Source: Hemerocallis citrina
Lineage: Eukaryota > Streptophyta > Magnoliopsida > Asparagales > Asphodelaceae
Length of the DNA: 64,000 bases
Assembly: GCA_017893485.1 (NCBI GenBank)
Contig: CM030360.1
Location: 8,606,597 to 8,670,596 of the forward strand
Reading direction: 5' to 3'
The translations under genes and the position numbers were made by a program. The notes under the pieces were generated by a model that was given only the letters and a program-made list of their open reading frames with translations, was not told where the DNA came from and searched no databases. Positions 58,200 to 64,000 of the stretch are shown piece by piece (position 1 is the first letter of the stretch; each line of letters starts with the position of its first letter).

Positions 58200-59480
58200 A
58201 TTTCAAACCAAGGGTTAGGGTTAGGTTAAGATAGGGTTAGTGTAGGGTTAGGGTTACTAGTGAGTGTTTGGTTTTTGTTTTGTTTAATTTGGTTAAAATT
58301 TGTAGTTCCCCCATATTTAGATTTTACTTTGCAACATGTGGAACCACATGTACAACATGGCAGTAATCTTAACTTGTACTACAAGTCGTTAACTTGTTGT
58401 ACATTAACGGGCCGTTCTAAATTCCCAGATTAATTAATCCAAATATGTATTGGTCTTTTTGTACATGTATGTGGGGATCTACATATGGTTTTTCCCATAT
58501 ATAGGGTACATGTGAGATCTATATGTGGTTTTTTCCCACATGTGGTTTTCACATGTGGTTTCCAATAAAATATATCTTTCCCCAATGGCTTCCAATAAAC
58601 CATTTATTCCTATACTCAGACTCAGCTCGCCCATTATCTTCATCATGTCGTCAATGGCAGCCTATAAAACCATTTACTGCTACATGTGATCAGATCCGGT
58701 TCTTGTTGGCCAAGTAATTAGATCTGGTGACGTGGCGCTCTAATTACGCGTTCATGCTTTTCCATTAGGGATACCATATAGGGTACATGGGGGATCTACT
58801 TGTAGTTTTTTCCCCATAACGGCTACATGTGGGAATCTACATGTTTTTTTTCTCTCATATAGGCTACATGTGGGATCTACATGTGTTTTTTTCCCCACAT
58901 AGGCTACATGTGGGGATGTACATGTGGTTTTTCCCCCATACAGGCTAAATGTAGGGATATACATGTTGTTTTTTCTCCATATAGACTACATTTCCTTTGA
59001 ACATACACCTAAGTGGGAAAAAACACCAAGCTAAACAAGCAGAACTCAACACCCGCCTACTATTATTGCAGAAACTTCAATATGGGAAAAAACTAAACTA
59101 CATAACCACATGTACATCCCCACATGTAGCTTATATATGGAAAAAACTCTATGTACAGATCCAGTTCTTGATAGCCAATTAATTGAATCTGATGGCGTGA
59201 CATATCTGGTTAGGCTTTTCCAATTGGGATATCAGCATGTTGGGATCTACATGTGTTTTTTTAGTTATATAGGCTACCAATAACGCGTTCATGCTTTTGC
59301 CAATATATAGGCTACATGTGGGGGTCTACATTTGGCTATGTACTTTAGGTTTTTCCTATATTGAACTTGTTCTACTACGAAGAGAAAAGGAGTGGAGAGT
59401 CTAACCCTACATGAACCCTAACCCTAACCCCTAACCCTAACCTACTAACCCTAGACTAACCCTAACCCTAACCTACAAAT
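58200..59480. repeat. Inverted telomere-like tracts around TACATGTGGG repeats
   Basis: GGGTTAGGGTTAGGTTAAG and similar at 58206-58255 (G strand) and CCCTAACCCTAACCCC and similar at 59402-59475 (C strand) face each other. Between them (about 58440-59340) lie roughly ten diverged units of GGCTACATGTGGGGATCTAC with T runs, themselves partly palindromic (ACATGTGG with CCACATGT). The repeat is a six-base TTAGGG-like form, not the usual plant TTTAGGG. No gene. Confidence 0.75.
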
Positions 59481-59890
59481 TTTTTTTTATTGTTTTTTAT
59501 GAACCAAAATACAAATTAATTTGTGTTAATTTTAATATTCGTTGGATGATATCAATTTTATATTGGTTAGTTACATGGCTAGGAATGGAATTAAAAATAT
59601 ATATATAAAAAATATGAGAACATACATATGACTGTCTATTTTGTAGAGTTCAGAAGACAATGTACGTAAAGAGTGGAGAGACGCATGTGATTAATGATAG
59701 AACTTAAATATCTATAAACTCTTTACTGGAAACTTATTACCTATCACCTCCCAGCTACAAATATTAACGTATTTTATGAATAATTTATCATAAATTGTTT
59801 TCATTAAGTGAACTATAAGTTATATTTACAAACTTGTTTACACATTTTTTTACATACGATTTAATAATTATCAATACTACCGATTTATGT
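59481..59890. other. AT-rich spacer, nothing recognised
   Basis: No frame, dyad or tandem repeat that I can support. Confidence 0.5.
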
Positions 59891-59894
59891 ACAC

Positions 59895-60216
59895 TTTACC
59901 CGTTATTGACGATAACGAGTTATCCTTACTTAACCCGTTATCGTCTACAACGGATTAAGTTAACATATATTTCGCCATCTACTTATGCAAGTAGCCATAA
60001 ACTTCTGCAAATATAAGTGTGCTTAACCCGTCGTTGGTGATAACGATCTAAGTTAATGTAACTCGTTATCCCTAACAACGGGTTAAGTTGACCAAGATTG
60101 GCAGTGGTTCATCATGTACAGACCAAGTTTTGGAACATGATCAAGTACACTTAACCCATTCTTGGTACCCACGGGTTAAGTGTAATTAATCCATTGTCAC
60201 CAACAACGGGTTAACC
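59895..60216. repeat. Second palindrome array, six diverged dyads
   Basis: Dyads at about 59895-59922, 59929-59959, 60022-60052, 60057-60087, 60148-60182 and 60183-60216. They share the TTAACCCGTT core with mismatches, so they are older or less constrained than the array at 57563. Confidence 0.85.
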
Positions 60217-60738
60217 AGGTATAATTTACAGACATCGACTGTACATTTTGAGATGTGTATCAATTTGGTGGAGACAATTGCTGTCCTTGCTGCTCTTTTT
60301 TCGAGACTTGTATCATATCTTTGTTGACTAATAGGTTTATCCTTATTGTCTTCTTCTTCTTGTTTGAGTATTCCTTGTCTTCTCCTTCTCCTTGTGTTAA
60401 TCCAGATCCATTTATTTCTATTGATGAGCAGTGAGAAACCCAAGTGGGCTATCATATCATGCTTTTAAACCTTCTTTTTTCTAGCCTATAACTGAGAGAG
60501 TTGAACTCATTACTCAAATGAGTCTTCTCTTCTTCTCTTCAAGAGAACTCAAATGAGAGGCTTCAATTTTCTCTTCTTCTCTTCAAAAATATGAGGAATC
60601 AATGTTCTCTTCTTCTCTTCAAGACCTCTCTTTTCTTCCTAATAGGGAGGAAGAAGTTTGAGTTGTAGAAGTAATTTGAGTTCAAGGATGGTCGCCTACA
60701 ATTGTTCTTGTGTATGAAGATGTAGGAGTAGAGAGACT
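60217..60738. other. Spacer with CTTCTCTT-rich short repeats
   Basis: TTCTCTTCTTCTCTTCAA recurs three times at about 60510-60625. A minus-strand frame at 60186-60455 (89 codons, charged middle part) resembles nothing I know. Confidence 0.45.
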
Positions 60739-61256
60739 TGTTTCAGTGTAAAAGTGCATGCTCGGTTTCTCTCAAAGGGTAGGGAGGGCCGCTGGCTCTG
60801 CCTTTTTTTTCCACAGCGTTTCTCTTAGTCTTTTATTTTTTTAGCTTTTAAATGTGTTTGCATAAGTAGCAATTGTCTGCCTTTCATACACATTCGTTCA
60901 CTATTGATACACGGAGTGTAAAAATTCTCTGCTTTCGTCGGACGGAGTAGTGGTGGGTGTCACAGTGTATTCATGGTACTTATCAGCTTCTTGGCATACA
61001 CACCTCACAATCGTGCAACAAATAGTACGAATATGAGGAGTGCGTGTCAAGAAGTTGTTAAGTACTTTGAATATACGGTTACACCCACTACTACTCTATC
61101 ACGACGAAGCGGAGAATTTTTAGCTCTGTGTAATAGTAGTGAACTAAATCGTATGCAGGGGGGACAACTGGCTACTTATGCATTCAAAAAAAGGCAGAGT
61201 CAGCAGTCCTTCCTTCCACTTCGAGAAGAAAGCGAGCATGTACTTGTATACTAAAT
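60739..61256. repeat. ~500-bp imperfect foldback
   Basis: About 60739-61014 is the reverse complement of about 61022-61256, with many mismatches and small indels. Pairs visible by eye include CTCTGCCTTTTTTT with its complement at 61190, ATTGTCTGCC region with 61150, and TTATCAGCTTCTTGGCATAC with GTCAAGAAGTTGTTAAG close to the centre at about 61018. It is a long hairpin, not a gene. Confidence 0.85.
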
Positions 61257-61574
61257 TAATTTCAATTTAGGAGTAGAGTATCAAAGGATGACTTTGTAAT
61301 GTTTGATATGCTTGAGTCATGTACAAATTTCTATGTTTCTTCAAACAATATGTTCTTGCCAGTTTGTAATGTTCCTTTATATGAATAAATTTGGTGTTGC
61401 AAATGGCTTGTTGTGAATGAATAGATATGTATAAGTATCAACAAAAGAAGATATATCCAAAGTCCTGCGAAAGTTAACATACATATTTTTAAGCGGAGAA
61501 TGAACAAATATGTATGTGTATCAATAAAAGAAGATATAGTCCACAAAGTTGGAAGCTCTGTAAAAAAATCTTAA

Positions 61575-61776
61575 CTTAACCCGTTATTCTGAAAAACGGT
61601 TTAGGGGATATAAAATCGTCAACGCCAATAACGGGTTAAGTGGAGAGATATTTTCCGAACTAAAACGCCTATATGTTCAGTATTGGTTAAGGACTGCCAA
61701 TATCTATCTCCTTAACCCGTTATTGAGGATGACGTGTTATGGTATCTTAACCAGTTATTCCCAATAACGGTTAAGG
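61575..61776. repeat. Third palindrome array, three dyads
   Basis: Dyads at 61575-61605, 61711-61740 and 61746-61776, plus a half-site ATAACGGGTTAAG at 61628-61640. The spacer again has GAGAGATATT and GCCAATATCTATCTC, the larger dyad seen at 57627-57812. Confidence 0.85.
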
Positions 61777-62375
61777 TATAGAGTATCTGGCAGCATCTTT
61801 TTTTTCAATACTGCATACATTTTCATAATTTTCCACAATATAGATATATCATCCACAAAATACACTCAATACACAATCTCCAACACAAATAACAAATCTG
61901 TTCACATCGGCATCCAGACAATTTTCATTAACACAAAATTCACAAACAGAACCAGTTGCCCAAATTACACACATCTACCAATTTCACAATTTTCGACATA
62001 AATAAACATTCGCTACCCAAATACAAGATCAAAATCCATAGCAACATATTTTTGTTCACAAATACACAAAATAAACTAACATACAGAGAAACCCGTCATT
62101 CTGATTAAATACATCATTAATTTACTTGTACCATACAGATATATTCAATTATCCACATATATATACAATCCCACTGCAACGAATTTTTCAGTGGATTGCT
62201 TTTTTCCATTGGGCGCGTTTTTTTGTTTCATTCCGGACCTATACCAGGAAAAAAAAAGTTAATAATCGAGTCGAAATTAATGATTATCTGCACGAATAAA
62301 TATAAAATTCAGCAATTATTCGGTGATTATTTTGAAAGTTTGATATGACATACATATTTAAGTACTTAAAACCCC
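61777..62375. other. 3' side of the FAR1-type gene
   Basis: A-rich on the plus strand; probably the 3' untranslated part of the minus-strand gene. Nothing else recognised. Confidence 0.5.
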
Positions 62376-64000
62376 CTAGCACGAACCTTCGCCTTCGTTA
62401 TCATCACTCTTTACAGCATTTGGAGCCTCTTCATTCCCTACCGATCCACTAAATAAGGAAGAAGAATGAGTTAGTACCGACCAAATTAACATTCATTGAG
62501 TCCAATTAACAAATACAAAATCTCTGAAATAATACCTTGCTACATTTTTTGGGCAATTCCGTGAATCGTGACCTACGACACGAAGGCATGTCCTGCAAAG
62601 TCTTGGCCTCTTCGTTTTTTGACCTTCTCTTACAGACTTCAACCGTTTCCCTTTAGGCCTCCCCTTTGTGGTGCACTGTACAGGGTCACCTACATGTGCA
62701 TGTGCATGTACACCACTCTCAGGTTGTGCGCTACCTTCGTGTGGTGTGATGTTCACTGACTCAATCTTAGCAAAGCCTTCAATTCCCTTCAGCATGTGGT
62801 CGAGCATGTACTTGTATCCTCGCTCTGAAGAACAACCAAGATCGACCAAATGTCTTGAGTGCATACTCAGTTCACAATAACGAGAGGCAAAATTATCACC
62901 CATACTATTGGGAACCGGTATACTGCTTCTCCTCAGTTGATCCCTGGTCCATCGCCTACAAATATATTGCTCGGGTAGTGCGGTGTGATCTGTGAACTGA
63001 ATAACAGCCAGTAGATGTTTGCAGAGAATGCCTACGAAGTCGTACATGGAACTAGGGCATTTAGCAATTTCAGTGATTCTACAATAAGAAATCACCCTCT
63101 CCGGTTCTGAATTTCCAGAAACTGTCACAGAATAAGCTGCACTATCCGGTGTATCCATACTCGCAATTAAACTCACATTAAGTAATAAGCTTTTGACAAC
63201 TTCTTGTTGAAATTTGTAGAAAATCTTCAAAGTGTATGTCCCTGTCATTTGTGACTCCAATGCCTATTCGGTCTTCAATTTTGGCCGCTCCTCGCGATTA
63301 CGATGTGTTTCTTTAAGTTCATCGTGTCTCTGTTTTACTAAGAGTCGGTCAAAGATGACGGCAAATTCATGTAGTGAGTACTTTTTATGAGTATGGTGCT
63401 TCAAGGATGAATGTAGCGATTCGCTACGTTGGGTACTCAACATGCCCCCCCAAAATGAGTCTCTTGCGTACACAGGAGCCCATTTTTTGCGGATCTCAAA
63501 TTTTTCCTTCAACCATTTGTTATTCTTCAGTTTGTACTGGGAGATCAAATTTTTCCACTTCTGTTCGAATTCTGTTTTAAATTCTGCCGTATAAATGATA
63601 GTCTTCAAAGCATCCCTGAACTCATCGACGTTATTCGGCATTCGAACTTCATGCGGTAGCTTATCCAAAATATGCCAAATGCAATATCTATGTGACGTGA
63701 TTGGGAAAACTTTGGAAATTGCAGAAGTTATCCCACAATCCTCATCTGTCACGATGTTGATCGGATCACATAGCATTGCAGCTCGCCACTTTTCAAAGAA
63801 CCACTCAAATGAGGATGTCTTCTCATTGGGAATGAACCCACAACCTAGGAATATTGATTGGCAATGATGGTTGAATCCAACAAATGGTACGAACAACATC
63901 CCGTATCGGTTTGTGTTGTAGGTAGCGTCAAAGCAGAGAACATCCCCAAATACTTCGTAATTCTTTCTAGCGATACCATCCACCCAGATACAATGTGATA
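62376..64000 (-). pseudogene. FAR1-type MULE transposase gene, 3' part, one in-frame stop
   Basis: Coding continues past the right edge, so the N-terminal FAR1 DNA-binding domain is not seen. Visible order: MULE transposase DDE core with FGDVLCFDATYNTNRYGMLF (first Asp), NIVTDEDCG (second Asp), HRYCIWHILDKLPHE, and STQRSESLHSSLK; then a SWIM-like zinc region CPSSMYDFVGILCKHLLAVI, where the second cysteine of the usual CXC is serine; then a knuckle CRTCLRVVGHDSRNC. A TAG at 63261-63263 stands where relatives have tryptophan. An 87-nt intron (62449-62535) joins in phase to a last exon ending GSVGNEEAPNAVKSDDNEGE and a stop at 62376. It is either a transposase or a domesticated FAR1-RELATED protein; the surrounding palindromes favour transposase. 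Confidence 0.85.

Larger units (their letters stand above)
52480..64000. mobile_element. Candidate large Mutator-like element carrying PMD and FAR1/MULE genes
   Basis: From 52480 the sequence no longer matches the LTR. It contains a PMD gene (plus) and a FAR1-type MULE transposase gene (minus), and the same palindrome family (TTAACCCGTT core) is found at 52596-52687, 57563-58001, 59895-60216 and 61575-61776. This suggests that the whole region is one unit. Known biology: PMD domains are found both in host genes and in Mutator-like and other elements. Inference: one composite element over 11.5 kb. The right end, its terminal inverted repeat and its target duplication (9 bp is usual for Mutator) are outside the window, so two adjacent elements cannot be excluded. 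Confidence 0.5.

Noticed and set aside
60973..61254. 93-codon plus-strand frame
   Set aside because: It lies on an arm of the 500-bp foldback and shows no domain.

Overview
The window looks like repeat-dense nuclear DNA of a flowering plant. Nearly everything in it is transposable-element sequence: Tat-lineage Ty3/gypsy elements with a second (archaeal-type) RNase H and an antisense gene, a SIRE-like Ty1/copia element, chromovirus-type LTRs, an RTE-type LINE with a TTG tail, a FAR1-type MULE transposase gene and a plant mobile domain (PMD) gene. I see no clear single-copy host gene, no tRNA or rRNA gene and no CRISPR array. The species cannot be named from the sequence alone.

Layout. 1-4039 is LTR-type sequence of a large element cut by the left edge; it is inserted in the integrase region of Tat element 1 (minus strand, 4040-26206). 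Tat-1 is also split at its reverse-transcriptase active site by a nearly complete SIRE-like copia element (5941-22393, 5-bp target duplication). The copia element is itself split by a gag-only chromovirus-type element (10677-17329, minus). 26207-36221 is an AT-rich mosaic: a 544-bp element flanked by 7-bp repeats, an LTR remnant, a foldback, a full-length but broken RTE LINE with an 11-bp target duplication, minisatellites, and part of a chromovirus LTR with its primer binding site. Tat element 2 (plus strand) starts at 36222. Its reverse transcriptase is interrupted by a 3.5-kb solo LTR with a perfect 5-bp duplication. Downstream of pol it carries a spliced antisense gene with its own TATA box and two arrays of tandem repeats. 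At 52011 another chromovirus LTR begins inside Tat-2.

The most unusual part is 52480 to the right edge, inserted in the AT tract of that LTR. It contains a PMD gene (plus strand) and, convergent to it, a FAR1/MULE transposase gene (minus strand). Between and around them lie about 18 copies of a palindrome built on TTAACCCGTT, five 340-bp tandem repeats that each hold a 124-126-bp hairpin, a ~500-bp imperfect foldback, and inverted telomere-like tracts. I propose that this is one large Mutator-like element (over 11.5 kb, right end outside the window). Both genes carry a few disabling changes.

Almost every element gene is broken by stops or frameshifts. Many of the stops fit C-to-T or G-to-A change, as expected of methylated, silenced elements. 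The nesting order gives a relative chronology: the Tat elements first, then copia and the chromovirus LTRs, then the gag-only element and the PMD/FAR1 element.
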